Shown here: positions 47,388-56,488 of the stretch, piece after piece | How positions within the stretch are numbered: position 1 is the stretch's first letter | Layout: every line of letters begins with the position of its first letter | Source of the DNA: Prochlorococcus sp. AG-363-N16 | GTDB lineage: Bacteria > Cyanobacteriota > Cyanobacteriia > PCC-6307 > Cyanobiaceae | Direction of reading: 5' to 3' | Assembly: GCA_003280135.1 (NCBI GenBank) | Contig: QCFW01000003.1 | Coordinates: forward strand, 62,001 to 126,000 | Length of the DNA stretch: 64,000 bases | Made by a program: the position numbers and the translations under genes | Notes under the pieces: model-generated | The model's database searches: none | Told to the model about the DNA's origin: nothing | Seen by the model: the letters and a program-made list of their open reading frames with translations, nothing else

Positions 47388-48527
47388 ATGCAGTTTTCAG
47401 ATCGCTTTTTAAATCTAGTCCAACATGAATTGAGCGTGCTTGATTCATTAGGTGGATTAGAGAATGTAGTTATTTATTTTGCTCAGGCTAAGCAGGGAAA
47501 ACCTCCAATATTGAAGATTATTGGTGAAATGCCAGGCAATTCAACAAAGGCTCTAACTCCTATTGAAAATGACCCTGACTTAAGACTCCCCTCGCCGGAT
47601 AGAAGATGGTATCCATTACAAGACGGGTCAAAATTACTTGGCGTAATACGTGTAGAACGCTTTGCTTCAGATGAAGAATGGCCAGAAGAACTTGACCAAA
47701 AATTGCATTCCTGTTCTTTGGTTCTAGCCACCTCCCTTAGCTTGGAACTTGAAAGGAAAATAATCTCAGAACAATTTATTCAGCAGAAAGAGCAGATTCA
47801 AGTATTGATTCATCAGTTAAGAAATCCTTTAACTGCATTAAAGACTTATGCACAACTTTTGATGAGAAAGCTTGGTCCTGATAATAGTGAAAGGGATTTA
47901 ATAGAAGGGTTATTAAGTGAGCAAGATCAAGTTAATAAGTATTTACTGGCACTTGATAAGTTAAGCCAGCCAAAAGAAATATCACAGCAAATAATTCCTT
48001 CGCGATTATTATTACCCCCATTAATCCAGCATACAGAAAAATTAGAATTGTTCGAAATATTGAAGCCATTAATTGATCGTTCTGCAGCAACTGCTAAATT
48101 GCAAGATCGTCAATGGCTGGGACCAAAAGATTTGCCAGCTTGGCTTAAAAAAGAAAGTAATTTATCAAATCAAGTAATAGGAGAAATAGTTGCAAACTTA
48201 TTAGAGAATGCCTTTAAATATAGTCCTTCTGGATCTTCTATAGGACTTTGTTTTAATTCGTCAGGATTATGTGTATGGGATTCTGGTGACCCCATAGACA
48301 ATAGACTGAAGGAAAAGATTTTTATGGATGGTTTTAGAGCTAGTTCAGTTTCTAATATTCAAGGCTCTGGAATAGGTCTAACTCTTGCAAAAGAATTGGC
48401 TGAGCAATTAGGGGGTAATTTATATTTAAGCTCACAACCTAATCTTTTTGATCAAGCATTACCTTCTAATGGTAACGCTTTTGTTCTTACATTGCCGGTA
48501 GAATCAATGCAAGGCAAAACAACATAG
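47388..48527 (+). CDS. Soluble sensor histidine kinase
   Basis: The protein has no membrane segment. Residues about 1-125 look like a degenerate GAF-type sensor domain. The HisKA H-box is VLIHQLRNPLTALKTYAQLL near residue 142. The HATPase shows the N-box GEIVANLLENAFKYSP, a G1 box in CVWDSGDPID, and the G2 box GSGIGLTLAKELAEQLGG. At 379 residues it is complete. No response regulator is adjacent, so the partner and signal are unknown. Its last 41 bp overlap cobS on the other strand. Confidence 0.92.
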   Translation: MQFSDRFLNLVQHELSVLDSLGGLENVVIYFAQAKQGKPPILKIIGEMPGNSTKALTPIENDPDLRLPSPDRRWYPLQDGSKLLGVIRVERFASDEEWPEELDQKLHSCSLVLATSLSLELERKIISEQFIQQKEQIQVLIHQLRNPLTALKTYAQLLMRKLGPDNSERDLIEGLLSEQDQVNKYLLALDKLSQPKEISQQIIPSRLLLPPLIQHTEKLELFEILKPLIDRSAATAKLQDRQWLGPKDLPAWLKKESNLSNQVIGEIVANLLENAFKYSPSGSSIGLCFNSSGLCVWDSGDPIDNRLKEKIFMDGFRASSVSNIQGSGIGLTLAKELAEQLGGNLYLSSQPNLFDQALPSNGNAFVLTLPVESMQGKTT

Positions 48528-49278
48528 CAGTTTCTACTAATACAACTGATGCACCATAAGAGTCGCCGGTATGGCCTTTAAGAAAGTTTCCTAAACTATT
48601 TGTAACTAAAATAGAACTTAATAAACCAATAATATTTAAACTCAATAAACTTAACTTAAGACTATCTTTTAGTGGTAAAATAAATAATATTAGAGAATAG
48701 GCAATAATTATTGTAAACGATATTAATCCCTCATGCATTAAACCTTTCCAATGCTTTTTATGTGAAATTGAATTGCTTTCCTTATGCAAATATTGGAAAT
48801 TATTAATAGCTAATATTGATGAGAACTTACTCCAGAATGAGGCAATTATTATTGCAATTGGTGTGTATAGACCAAGCTTTAATAAGGAGCTAATTTGTAT
48901 TATTAGAAGAGTTATTAATGCCAGAACTCCAATAGAACCAATTCTGCTATCTTTCATTGCCTTTAATTGCTTTTCTTTTCCAGCGGCAATACCATCTGCT
49001 GTGTCTATAAGTCCGTCAAGATGCAAACCACCATTAATAAATATTCCAGAAGCTATAACTAAAAGGGCTAAAGACTCTTTGGGCCATCCAAAATTAAAAA
49101 ATATTATCCAAAGACTGCTCTGTATTAGGCTTGTAATAACTCCTATAAGAGGAGCAAAGCGAGCTATCCGAGTAAACCTTGGTTTAATCTTTGGTATTTT
49201 TGGGAGGACTGTGTAAAAGATCCATGCACCTGCAAAGTCTTTTAACAGGTTTAGATTAAGCAGAATTAATCGCCTCAT
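48487..49278 (-). CDS. cobS: Adenosylcobinamide-GDP ribazoletransferase (cobalamin synthase)
   Basis: CobS (CobV) is a membrane enzyme that joins the activated lower-ligand nucleoside to adenosylcobinamide-GDP, near the end of cobalamin synthesis. The metal-binding motif is NGGLHLDGLIDTADGIAAG near residue 82, followed by KEKQLKAMKDSRIGSIGVLAL. Several transmembrane segments follow. The start is ATG and length 263. The C-terminus overlaps the histidine kinase gene by 41 bp. Picocyanobacteria make pseudocobalamin, so the lower ligand may be adenine. Confidence 0.95.
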   Translation of the reverse strand: MRRLILLNLNLLKDFAGAWIFYTVLPKIPKIKPRFTRIARFAPLIGVITSLIQSSLWIIFFNFGWPKESLALLVIASGIFINGGLHLDGLIDTADGIAAGKEKQLKAMKDSRIGSIGVLALITLLIIQISSLLKLGLYTPIAIIIASFWSKFSSILAINNFQYLHKESNSISHKKHWKGLMHEGLISFTIIIAYSLILFILPLKDSLKLSLLSLNIIGLLSSILVTNSLGNFLKGHTGDSYGASVVLVETAMLFCLALILPAM

Positions 49279-49352
49279 TGTTTAATTAGAGAACAAGTTA
49301 GGTGATTAGTATCTTCAAGCTTAAGGCTTTTGCCATATCTCTCGAGATAGAT

Positions 49353-50471
49353 ATGTTTAGTTTCCAAATCAAATCAAATTGTTTAAGCACAAAAGCAAGG
49401 GTTGGTTCTTTTAAGACTTTGCATGGAGCAATTAGAACGCCACAATTTATGCCTGTAGGTACAGCAGCTACGGTGAAAGGAGTAAGCCCATTACAGCTTG
49501 AGAAAACTGGAGCTCAAACAATTCTCGCAAATACATACCATCTACACTTACAGCCAGGCGAGGATGTTATCCATGCTGCAGGAGGAATTCATAAATTTAT
49601 GAGTTGGAATCAACCGATTTTGACTGACTCAGGTGGTTATCAAGTGTTTAGTTTAGGTAAATTGAACAAAATAGATGATTCAGGTGTTTTTTTTAAAAAT
49701 CCTAGAAATGGTAGGAATATTCATTTAAGTCCTGAAAATTCAATAGAGATCCAGATGGCATTAGGTTCCGATATTGCCATGGCCTTTGATCAATGTCCTC
49801 CCTATCCATCTACAGAAAATGATGTTGAAGAGGCTTGTAGGCGCACTCATCATTGGCTAGAGAGATGTGTTTTATCTCATACCAATTCCAATCAGGCATT
49901 GTTTGGGATAGTTCAAGGGGGTTGTTTTTTGAATCAGCGTATAAAAAGTGCAAGCATTGTTTCTAGTTTTAATTTACCCGGCATAGCAATCGGTGGAGTA
50001 AGTGTTGGAGAATCTAGTGATGCGATTAATAAAATTGTTAGCGAGGTTGCACCTCTTCTGCCAGAAGAGATTCCAAGATATTTAATGGGGATTGGAACTC
50101 TGCCAGAAATTTCAAAAGCAGTTGCAAGTGGAATAGATCTTTTTGATTGTGTTTTGCCAACACGTTTAGGCCGCCATGGAACTGCCTTGGTTAGAGGGGA
50201 ACGATGGAATCTTAGAAATGCATGCTTTAAAAATGATTACCAACCATTAGATGAAACTTGTAAATGTGAAGTGTGTCGAAGTCATAGCAGATCTTATTTA
50301 CATCATTTAATTCGGAGTGAGGAATTATTAGGTCTGACTCTTATAAGTATCCATAACCTCAGTCATATGAATCGTTTTATGCAATCAATCACTCGAGCAA
50401 TTGAGGATGGTTGTTTTTCAGAGGATTTCACTCCATGGCAGAAAGACGCCATTGCGCATTACACGTGGTAG
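49353..50471 (+). CDS. tgt: tRNA-guanine transglycosylase
   Basis: Tgt exchanges G34 for preQ1 in GUN-anticodon tRNAs, a step of queuosine synthesis. The active-site block is [20 protein letters not shown]. The second aspartate region is [17 protein letters not shown]. Zinc ligands are in [19 protein letters not shown] use the ATG giving [11 protein letters not shown], which fits family starts better than the upstream GTG at 49302. It is divergent from cobS and precedes psbK. Confidence 0.97.
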   Translation: MFSFQIKSNCLSTKARVGSFKTLHGAIRTPQFMPVGTAATVKGVSPLQLEKTGAQTILANTYHLHLQPGEDVIHAAGGIHKFMSWNQPILTDSGGYQVFSLGKLNKIDDSGVFFKNPRNGRNIHLSPENSIEIQMALGSDIAMAFDQCPPYPSTENDVEEACRRTHHWLERCVLSHTNSNQALFGIVQGGCFLNQRIKSASIVSSFNLPGIAIGGVSVGESSDAINKIVSEVAPLLPEEIPRYLMGIGTLPEISKAVASGIDLFDCVLPTRLGRHGTALVRGERWNLRNACFKNDYQPLDETCKCEVCRSHSRSYLHHLIRSEELLGLTLISIHNLSHMNRFMQSITRAIEDGCFSEDFTPWQKDAIAHYTW

Positions 50472-50483
50472 CTTCACTTGCAA

Positions 50484-50648
50484 ATGTCCATGAATTATTT
50501 AGGGATGGCATCGATTACCCTCGACTTGCTTGCTCAGTTGCCTGAGGCTTATAGGATCTACGCTCCTACGGTTGATGTGCTCCCATTGATACCGCTTCTT
50601 TTCTTCTTGCTTGTTTTTGTTTGGCAGGCAGCTGTAGGGTTTCGTTGA
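50484..50648 (+). CDS. psbK: Photosystem II protein PsbK
   Basis: This 54-residue ORF is too short for the track and lies 12 bp after tgt. The mature part is [39 protein letters not shown], the characteristic PsbK sequence ending in WQAAVGFR. A short N-terminal leader (residues 1-16) would be processed. PsbK is a single-helix subunit near CP43. Three in-frame ATGs (50484, 50490, 50505) are possible starts. It may be co-transcribed with tgt. Confidence 0.95.
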   Translation: MSMNYLGMASITLDLLAQLPEAYRIYAPTVDVLPLIPLLFFLLVFVWQAAVGFR

Positions 50649-50722
50649 TCTTTGTTTGATTAAGTTACTTTTTTAGTAACTGTCAAATATTCAGTTTTAC
50701 GAAATTGCTTGGGTCTATTCAT

Positions 50723-50751
50723 GTTCCTATATGGTTTAACCATATGGGAAC
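50723..50751. other. Hairpin without a U-tract between convergent psbK and dehydrogenase genes
   Basis: GTTCC-T-ATATGG / CCATAT-G-GGAAC forms a near-perfect 12-bp stem with a TTTAA loop and one wobble. It lies between two convergent genes. No T-run follows on either strand, so it is not a standard intrinsic terminator. It may be a 3'-end stabilising hairpin or a rho-type site. Confidence 0.55.
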
Positions 50752-50770
50752 AGGCTTCATTTGAGAATTT

Positions 50771-51778
50771 TTAAATTGCCTTTGCCAAGCTGATTTCTTT
50801 AGATGGATTTAACACTGCTCTTTCAATTAGATCGGCGAGAGTTAATGCTCTAGAGGCCTGGAGCCCGTCCACGGCTGGTGTTTCAAGTCCTCGCACACAT
50901 TGAAGGAAATGCTCTAATTCAGCATATAAAGGCTCAATTGAGGTTGTTGAGACTTCTTCAACAAAGCCATCGTTTCTGTATACCAATTCACCCTGTTCGG
51001 CAGAATATCTCTCATGAGATCTGCGATGTATATGCAAAGTGTGATTTAAGAAGTCGGTTTCGACCAGGCTTTTTTTGCAGTGAGCACTTAAATTACGTAT
51101 TTTTTTGTGGCTCATTTTACTGGCAGTGAGACTTGCAATTACCCCGTTTTTAAAACCAATAGTGGCATTTACATAATCCATTGGACCTTCTTTATCACTA
51201 CATCCGCCTACTGCAGCTAATTGAATAACAGGAGCATTTGCTAATTCAAGAACTAGATCAAGGTCATGAATCATTAAGTCAAGAACTACTGAAACATCAT
51301 TAGCTCTATCAGAATTTGGACTATGTCTTCTGGCTTCTAAAACCACTACTTCTTCATCTTTTACTACTTTGGTTAATTCTCTAAATGCAGGATTAAATCT
51401 TTCTATATGTCCTACTTGAAGTAAGCAATTAGTTTTTTTTGATGCCGCAATAAGTTCTGAAGCCTCTGTTTTGCTTGCGGCAATAGGCTTTTCGATTAGA
51501 ACATGTTTGTTTGCTTCTAAACATTTTAAACCAACTTTATGGTGAAGCAATGTTGGTACTGCTATACAAACTGCCTCAACTTCACTTATTAAATCTTCGT
51601 AGTCTTTGTACCATTTGCAATCGAATTGCTCAGTAGCTAAATTTCCTCTCTCTTCATTTGGATCAGCGACACCAATCAATTCAGCATCTTTTAATAGGCT
51701 TAAAACCCTTGCATGGTGCCAGCCCATGTTTCCAATTCCTATGACCCCAACCTTTACAGGGATTATATTGGGGGCCAT
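50771..51778 (-). CDS. Gfo/Idh/MocA family oxidoreductase
   Basis: The N-terminal Rossmann fold shows VGVIGIGNMGWHHARVLSLL near residue 10 and the family motif ANKHVLIEKPIAASKTEA near 90. The C-terminal domain carries VVLDLMIHDLDLVLEL and a substrate loop around VNATIGFKNGVIASLTASKM. These enzymes oxidise sugars or related compounds with NAD(P). Length is 335 residues. The specific substrate cannot be read from sequence. It is convergent with psbK and downstream of the CNNM gene on the minus strand. Confidence 0.92.
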   Translation of the reverse strand: MAPNIIPVKVGVIGIGNMGWHHARVLSLLKDAELIGVADPNEERGNLATEQFDCKWYKDYEDLISEVEAVCIAVPTLLHHKVGLKCLEANKHVLIEKPIAASKTEASELIAASKKTNCLLQVGHIERFNPAFRELTKVVKDEEVVVLEARRHSPNSDRANDVSVVLDLMIHDLDLVLELANAPVIQLAAVGGCSDKEGPMDYVNATIGFKNGVIASLTASKMSHKKIRNLSAHCKKSLVETDFLNHTLHIHRRSHERYSAEQGELVYRNDGFVEEVSTTSIEPLYAELEHFLQCVRGLETPAVDGLQASRALTLADLIERAVLNPSKEISLAKAI

Positions 51779-51829
51779 TTGGAAGATTTCATTTGCTTAT
51801 TGAGATTATCGTTTATAGGGTGTATTGAG

Positions 51830-53098
51830 TTAGTTTTTTTTTAAGATTATTTTTACTTCATCGATTCTTGGCCCTTGCATGGAGATTATTTCGAAAATAA
51901 TTTCATGATTTATTAGGCTTTGTCCTGTGATAGGTACTTGTTGAAATTGTTCTAATAAAAATCCTGCAAGCGTATAGTAACTAGTGTTTTCTGGTAGTTG
52001 AAGATTTAATTGCCTGTTTAATTCCATTATTTCAATATCTCCATCTGCTATCCATATCCTTTTATTAAAATCTATTGCCTTAAGAATGGGCTCTTCTCTT
52101 GGAGGATCAATGTCTTCTCCAACTATTTCTCCAGTAAGGTCAGCAGCTGTTATAAGTCCTTCTGTCCCACCATGCTCATCGACAACCAGTAGAAAGGGGT
52201 TCCCTCCACGAATTAATGGAAGAAGTTTTTCCAAGGTACAGTTTTCAGATACTTTAGGTACAGGTTTTATGTATTTTTCTAATAAGGTATTAGGTTTTAA
52301 TTCTCCTTTTGAAAGTGGTTCGGCTAAATGTCTAAGGTCCAGGACACCTAAAACATTGTCTAATGAATCGCCAGTAACGATAAACCGTGCATGTCTTGTT
52401 AAGTGAACTTCTTTCATTAACTCTGAAAAAATAACACTTTTGGGAAGAGTGATCATTTTTGAGCGAGGGACCATTATTTCCCGTACTTGAGTATCTCGGA
52501 GTGCAAAAACTCCTTCCAAAATATTCTTCTCATCTGGATGAAGCCCTGTAACTCTTCCAGATTCAATAAGAGTTTCTAACTCACCTGCAGATAATGCGGA
52601 TACAAGGGATTCCCATTGATTGTTTAAACCAACAATTTTCAATAGAAAAGATGCAAGTTTTTCTAATAAGGAAAGCAGTGGTGTAAGAGTCTTCATTACC
52701 CCTTCCAGAAGAGGTGCAAGACTTAGGGCTGACTTTTCAGGTCTATTTAGAACTAAGGCTTTTGGTAAAAGACCAGCTATTAGCGTCGCGAACATAACTA
52801 TTGATAAGAAAAATATTAAATTAAATACTTGAAAGGATTGATTTTCCTTTGGCCATAATTCATTTGCTATTTGATTGGATAGCCAACCAATTGCAATGAA
52901 TGACATGGATAGGCCAAGTTGAGCAGCCATTAGGCTGCTTCTTAGTTTTTTTTGGAGCCTATGGATTGAAAGAGAACCTTTTTTCTTCTCTTTTATTAAT
53001 CTTTCTACTCTGCTTGGCCTTAATCGCAAAATAGAGAGTTCTCCCGCAGCAAAAAAAGCTGGGAAAGAAAAAAGTATGAAGATTAAAAAGAACTTCAT
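51830..53098 (-). CDS. CNNM/hemolysin C family protein (DUF21-CBS-CorC)
   Basis: An N-terminal DUF21 membrane domain (residues about 1-175, four hydrophobic segments) is followed by two CBS repeats (residues about 195-320, with REIMVPRSKM and LVVDEHGGTEGLITAADLTGEIVGE). A C-terminal CorC/HlyC domain ends at residue 422. Members are linked to Mg2+ or Co2+ efflux. HlyC names are historical and do not imply haemolysis. The gene reads from 53098 towards the Gfo/Idh gene. Confidence 0.92.
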   Translation of the reverse strand: MKFFLIFILFSFPAFFAAGELSILRLRPSRVERLIKEKKKGSLSIHRLQKKLRSSLMAAQLGLSMSFIAIGWLSNQIANELWPKENQSFQVFNLIFFLSIVMFATLIAGLLPKALVLNRPEKSALSLAPLLEGVMKTLTPLLSLLEKLASFLLKIVGLNNQWESLVSALSAGELETLIESGRVTGLHPDEKNILEGVFALRDTQVREIMVPRSKMITLPKSVIFSELMKEVHLTRHARFIVTGDSLDNVLGVLDLRHLAEPLSKGELKPNTLLEKYIKPVPKVSENCTLEKLLPLIRGGNPFLLVVDEHGGTEGLITAADLTGEIVGEDIDPPREEPILKAIDFNKRIWIADGDIEIMELNRQLNLQLPENTSYYTLAGFLLEQFQQVPITGQSLINHEIIFEIISMQGPRIDEVKIILKKN

Positions 53099-53111
53099 TT
53101 AAATTGTCATA

Positions 53112-53184
53112 TGGGGGTGGCGAGGATCGAACTCGCCTAAGGCGAATTATGAGTTCGCTGCATTCACCAGATTGCTACACCCCC
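53112..53184 (-). tRNA. tRNA-Met (anticodon CAT); Ile2 not excluded
   Basis: On the minus strand the fold is clear: acceptor GGGGGTG/CACCCCC, D arm TAGCAATCTGGTGAATGCA, anticodon stem GCGAA/TTCGC with loop CTCATAA, and T arm GCGAGTTCGATCCTCGC. The anticodon is CAU. The anticodon stem lacks the three G-C pairs of the initiator. Whether it is elongator Met or a lysidine-modified Ile2 tRNA cannot be settled by eye. The 3' CCA is not encoded. Confidence 0.9.
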
Positions 53185-53302
53185 AATAAAGGGATCTTTT
53201 GTAAGATCTTTTTTCATTTTGAAGACCTTTACATGAATAATAATTTAGTAAGCAACAAGTTGAAGTAACTCAATGCTTCAAATAACACATTAGATTTTAA
53301 GA

Positions 53303-53887
53303 ATGAACCCTATCCCTCAGTCAAGAGAGGCTTGCAAAGACAAGCTTTTAAGCCTTCTTGCATCTCATGCTTATAGGCATGGAAATTTTACTTTGTCTTC
53401 AGGAAAAACAAGTCATCATTACGTGAATTGCAAACCAGTCACCTTAAGTAGTATTGGATTGGCTTTGACCAGCAATTTATTATTTGAAAATGTTGAACAT
53501 GATGCAATTGCTATAGCTGGGATGACGCTGGGGGCGGACCCTTTGGTTAGTGGAGTTGCTATTTCTGCGGCCTTGAGTGGCAGAGATCTTGATGCATTGA
53601 TAATTAGAAAAGAAGCAAAAGGGCATGGCACATCTGCTTGGATAGAAGGACCATTGCCTCCTAAAGGCTCGCTGATAACAGTTCTTGAAGATGTTGTTAC
53701 CACTGGCGGATCTTCTTTAAAAGCAGTTTCTTTACTGAGAGAAGCTGGCTATTTGGTTAACAGGGTTGTAACTATTGTTGATAGATTGGAAGGGGGGTTA
53801 GAAGCTATTGAGAATGAAGGTTTAGAAATGATTAACCTTTTCTCTATAGAAGAAATCTCTTCTAAATCAAATCAGATATTGAGATGA
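53303..53887 (+). CDS. pyrE: Orotate phosphoribosyltransferase
   Basis: PyrE adds ribose-5-phosphate to orotate in pyrimidine synthesis. The N-terminal block [23 protein letters not shown], the central [17 protein letters not shown], and the PRPP loop [23 protein letters not shown] near 135 are intact. Length is 194 residues. The ygfZ gene starts 9 bp downstream on the same strand, suggesting an operon. Confidence 0.96.
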   Translation: MNPIPQSREACKDKLLSLLASHAYRHGNFTLSSGKTSHHYVNCKPVTLSSIGLALTSNLLFENVEHDAIAIAGMTLGADPLVSGVAISAALSGRDLDALIIRKEAKGHGTSAWIEGPLPPKGSLITVLEDVVTTGGSSLKAVSLLREAGYLVNRVVTIVDRLEGGLEAIENEGLEMINLFSIEEISSKSNQILR

Positions 53888-53896
53888 TTTTCAAAA

Positions 53897-54724
53897 ATGA
53901 AGATTTGGGATGCAAGCTTTCCTCTTATTTCTTTAAAAGGAGAAGGCACTAGAAAATTTCTTCAAGGTCAAATATCTTCAGAAATTCTTTCTTTAAAAGA
54001 ACAAGAAATAATTCGTACCTGTTGGTTGTCTCCTCTAGGTAAGATCAGAGCATTATTTGAACTTCGTATAATTAATGATGGAGCAGAAATATTAATTATT
54101 TCTGGAAATGTAAAAGAAGTTTTTTATGGTTTAGACAGCGTCATTTTCCCTGTTGATAATGTAAGCATTAATCTTGCAGGGAAAATTAGAAGAGTTCAAA
54201 TGATGTCTTATTCAGAATCTTGGCGGAAGAGTTCGTTTAGATGGGTATTTCATCAAAACAAAGAACTTAAATATTTTGGAAATTATGAGATTGCTACTAA
54301 GTCTGAACTTGATAAATGGAGTATTCAACAAGGAATTATTTCTGACTTTTCTTTATTGAATTTAGAGACAAATCCGTTTGAATTAGGATTATCTGATTTG
54401 TTGAATCTAAACAAAGGATGTTTTTTAGGCCAAGAAATAATAGCTAAGTTAAATAGGATTGGTCACGTAAAACATGAATTAAGAGCATTTATTAGTTTGA
54501 GTGATCAAATGAAAGCTGGAGATACATTAATATCTCTAAATGATACAGATGAATTGAAAAATCAAACTGCGGGCTTTATTTCATATTCTTTTAAAACAGC
54601 AGAAAAACAGACTATAGGATTTGCTTTTATCAAAAGAAAGTATCTATTAGAAAGGGAACTAATTAATAAGAGTTCTATGATTCCATTGGAAATAAATAAA
54701 CCTATTGGATTTGTACCTATTTAG
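53897..54724 (+). CDS. ygfZ: Folate-binding protein YgfZ (GcvT-like)
   Basis: YgfZ/COG0354 proteins bind tetrahydrofolate and assist iron-sulfur enzyme maturation. The signature K-G-C-[FY]-x-G-Q-E is present as NKGCFLGQEIIAKL near residue 172. The N-terminal GcvT-like region shows LKGEGTRKFLQGQISSEI. Length is 275 residues. It lies 9 bp after pyrE, and its stop is 12 bp from the convergent nuclease gene. Confidence 0.92.
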   Translation: MKIWDASFPLISLKGEGTRKFLQGQISSEILSLKEQEIIRTCWLSPLGKIRALFELRIINDGAEILIISGNVKEVFYGLDSVIFPVDNVSINLAGKIRRVQMMSYSESWRKSSFRWVFHQNKELKYFGNYEIATKSELDKWSIQQGIISDFSLLNLETNPFELGLSDLLNLNKGCFLGQEIIAKLNRIGHVKHELRAFISLSDQMKAGDTLISLNDTDELKNQTAGFISYSFKTAEKQTIGFAFIKRKYLLERELINKSSMIPLEINKPIGFVPI

Positions 54725-54736
54725 AATAAATTATTG

Positions 54737-56188
54737 TTAATTATTTAAAAGCCATTTGGTTATTTCTAATGTTGCCAGACAGTCATCTTTGTTATAGTTG
54801 AGTATTTTATTTAGACTTAATTCTTTTGCTTTGCTTGCTATTGATATGCTTTGATATTGTCTCCACCAAGACAATGCTTTCGCACCATCAACATTATCTT
54901 GACGCCAAGAAAAATCAAGCCATTTTGCTACCGTTTTTAGACTATAATTATTTAATGGCAGTATCCAATTATCTTTTATTCGCTTATGTATATCAATAAA
55001 TCTTATCTTTAAACCGTTTATATACTCTTCTTTCTCTCTTTGCTCTCTTGCCATTTTTGATATTGAAGATAATTCGGTTTCTCCATAGTGAATAATAGGC
55101 CAATCTTTGTATAAATCTAACTGATCTTTTATCCTTATCCAGGTATCAGCTTCGGATGACTTTTGAAAGGATATTATGTCTATATATTTAATATTATTTA
55201 TGTTTAGATTACCATCTTTTGATTTTGGTATACAAATAAATCCGTGAAGAAAGTCATGCTGAATATCAGGGTCTGACTCTATGTCGTAGATTAAAATTCC
55301 CTTCGCTTTTTCGATCTCAGGTAATACTTTATTATTTGTAATTCTTGATGGTTTATGGTTAATTTGGGCTTTAGCTTGGTTAATAAGTAAACTACTAATA
55401 ATTCCATGATCTTTTTTAAAAGATTCTAGTTTAAGATTTAAATCATCTGAATTATATGAGGCAAGCTGTTTAATATTTAAAATCCCTATTGAGTTGAGTA
55501 ATTCTTTCCGCTTACCTCCAATCCCGCTGACTTCACTAATCTCACCTTTTTCCAAAGCTTCCTTGTTACAGTATTCTTTCCAAGAACAGACTACGCATTT
55601 TTTCCTGTCAGAAACTATAGGAGGCATTTCAACAGTCTCGAGATCTCTTTTTAGCTTTCCTATTGACTCTTTGAGTTTATTTTTTAGGTTACTTGTTATT
55701 AATAACTTATCTATTTCTAGTTTATTACTGACAAGCGAGATTGCTATTCCTTCTTTTACAGGAGAGCCTTGAAATTGCTCCAGTAGGTATGCCAACATAG
55801 CTATTGAAAGTCTGTTTGCCCTAGTTAACTTTTTCCCTTGTCTGGCTATAACAGGTCTATATTTGAATTTTCCTAATCTGCTTTTACCATTGATTTTTTC
55901 TAGTAATAGTGGATGGGCTTCTAATGGATACCCTTCTTGCGAATTTCCTTTTAAACGGATTCCTATTACATTGCTAACTCCGTTTTGTGTAGCATTGATA
56001 CCTCGACCAACTTCTTTATTGCAATAAGCTAAAAAACTTTTGTATTGATGGTCTAGTTGCAAGCTTCTATGAGCTGACCATCTCCTGAATGCTTGAGATT
56101 CAAATTTATCTAGCCAAGCTTTCCTTTTGCAGCGAATCCAACTAATTAATAAACGATCGGTGATTAATATTTTTTTTGGATTTATCAT
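54737..56188 (-). CDS. TM0106-type RecB-like nuclease with C-terminal exonuclease domain
   Basis: The N-terminus (LISWIRCKRKAWLDKF near 14) and a cysteine cluster CVVCSWKEYC near 200 match the Cas4/AddB style PD-(D/E)XK nuclease with an iron-sulfur-like site. A helix-hairpin-helix-like stretch follows (SEVSGIGGKRKELLNSIGI). The C-terminal half is an RNase H-fold exonuclease (ILIYDIESDPDIQ, HYGETEL, YNKDDCLATLEI). Families of this type are called TM0106 RecB-like. There is no CRISPR or helicase gene nearby. The role is unknown, probably DNA repair. Confidence 0.82.
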   Translation of the reverse strand: MINPKKILITDRLLISWIRCKRKAWLDKFESQAFRRWSAHRSLQLDHQYKSFLAYCNKEVGRGINATQNGVSNVIGIRLKGNSQEGYPLEAHPLLLEKINGKSRLGKFKYRPVIARQGKKLTRANRLSIAMLAYLLEQFQGSPVKEGIAISLVSNKLEIDKLLITSNLKNKLKESIGKLKRDLETVEMPPIVSDRKKCVVCSWKEYCNKEALEKGEISEVSGIGGKRKELLNSIGILNIKQLASYNSDDLNLKLESFKKDHGIISSLLINQAKAQINHKPSRITNNKVLPEIEKAKGILIYDIESDPDIQHDFLHGFICIPKSKDGNLNINNIKYIDIISFQKSSEADTWIRIKDQLDLYKDWPIIHYGETELSSISKMAREQREKEEYINGLKIRFIDIHKRIKDNWILPLNNYSLKTVAKWLDFSWRQDNVDGAKALSWWRQYQSISIASKAKELSLNKILNYNKDDCLATLEITKWLLNN

Positions 56189-56280
56189 ACTTTGACTATA
56201 GTCTGTTAATTCTGCCTTTCATTCAATTCAAGCCCTTATGTCTTGACTAATGAATTTTTATGTTATTGAAAGTGTTTAAT

Positions 56281-56316
56281 ATATATGAAATCATTAGAAC
56301 ACTTGCTTTCATATAT
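56281..56316. repeat. Perfect 10-bp inverted repeat in the gap before rdgB
   Basis: ATATATGAAA and TTTCATATAT face each other across 16 bases. The 300-bp gap from 56189 to 56488 is very AT-rich and otherwise shows no ORF, tRNA or terminator. The repeat could be an operator or a weak hairpin; no T-run follows it. Confidence 0.5.
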
Positions 56317-56488
56317 GATATCCTTATCTTATTAATCAAGTTGCTTTCTTTTATTATTTAGTCTTCAGAAGAGAAGAACATATTCTTAAACTTCACTAGA
56401 TTTATAAAGTTTTGATTAGTTAACTTATAATTACTTTTAATAAAAATTTGATTACTCTTCCATTATAAAGATTAACCTAATTTTTATT

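Noticed and set aside
54737-56188. Cas4 of a CRISPR system
   Set aside because: The Cas4-like part is fused to an exonuclease and there is no array or cas gene nearby, so a TM0106-type nuclease is the better call.
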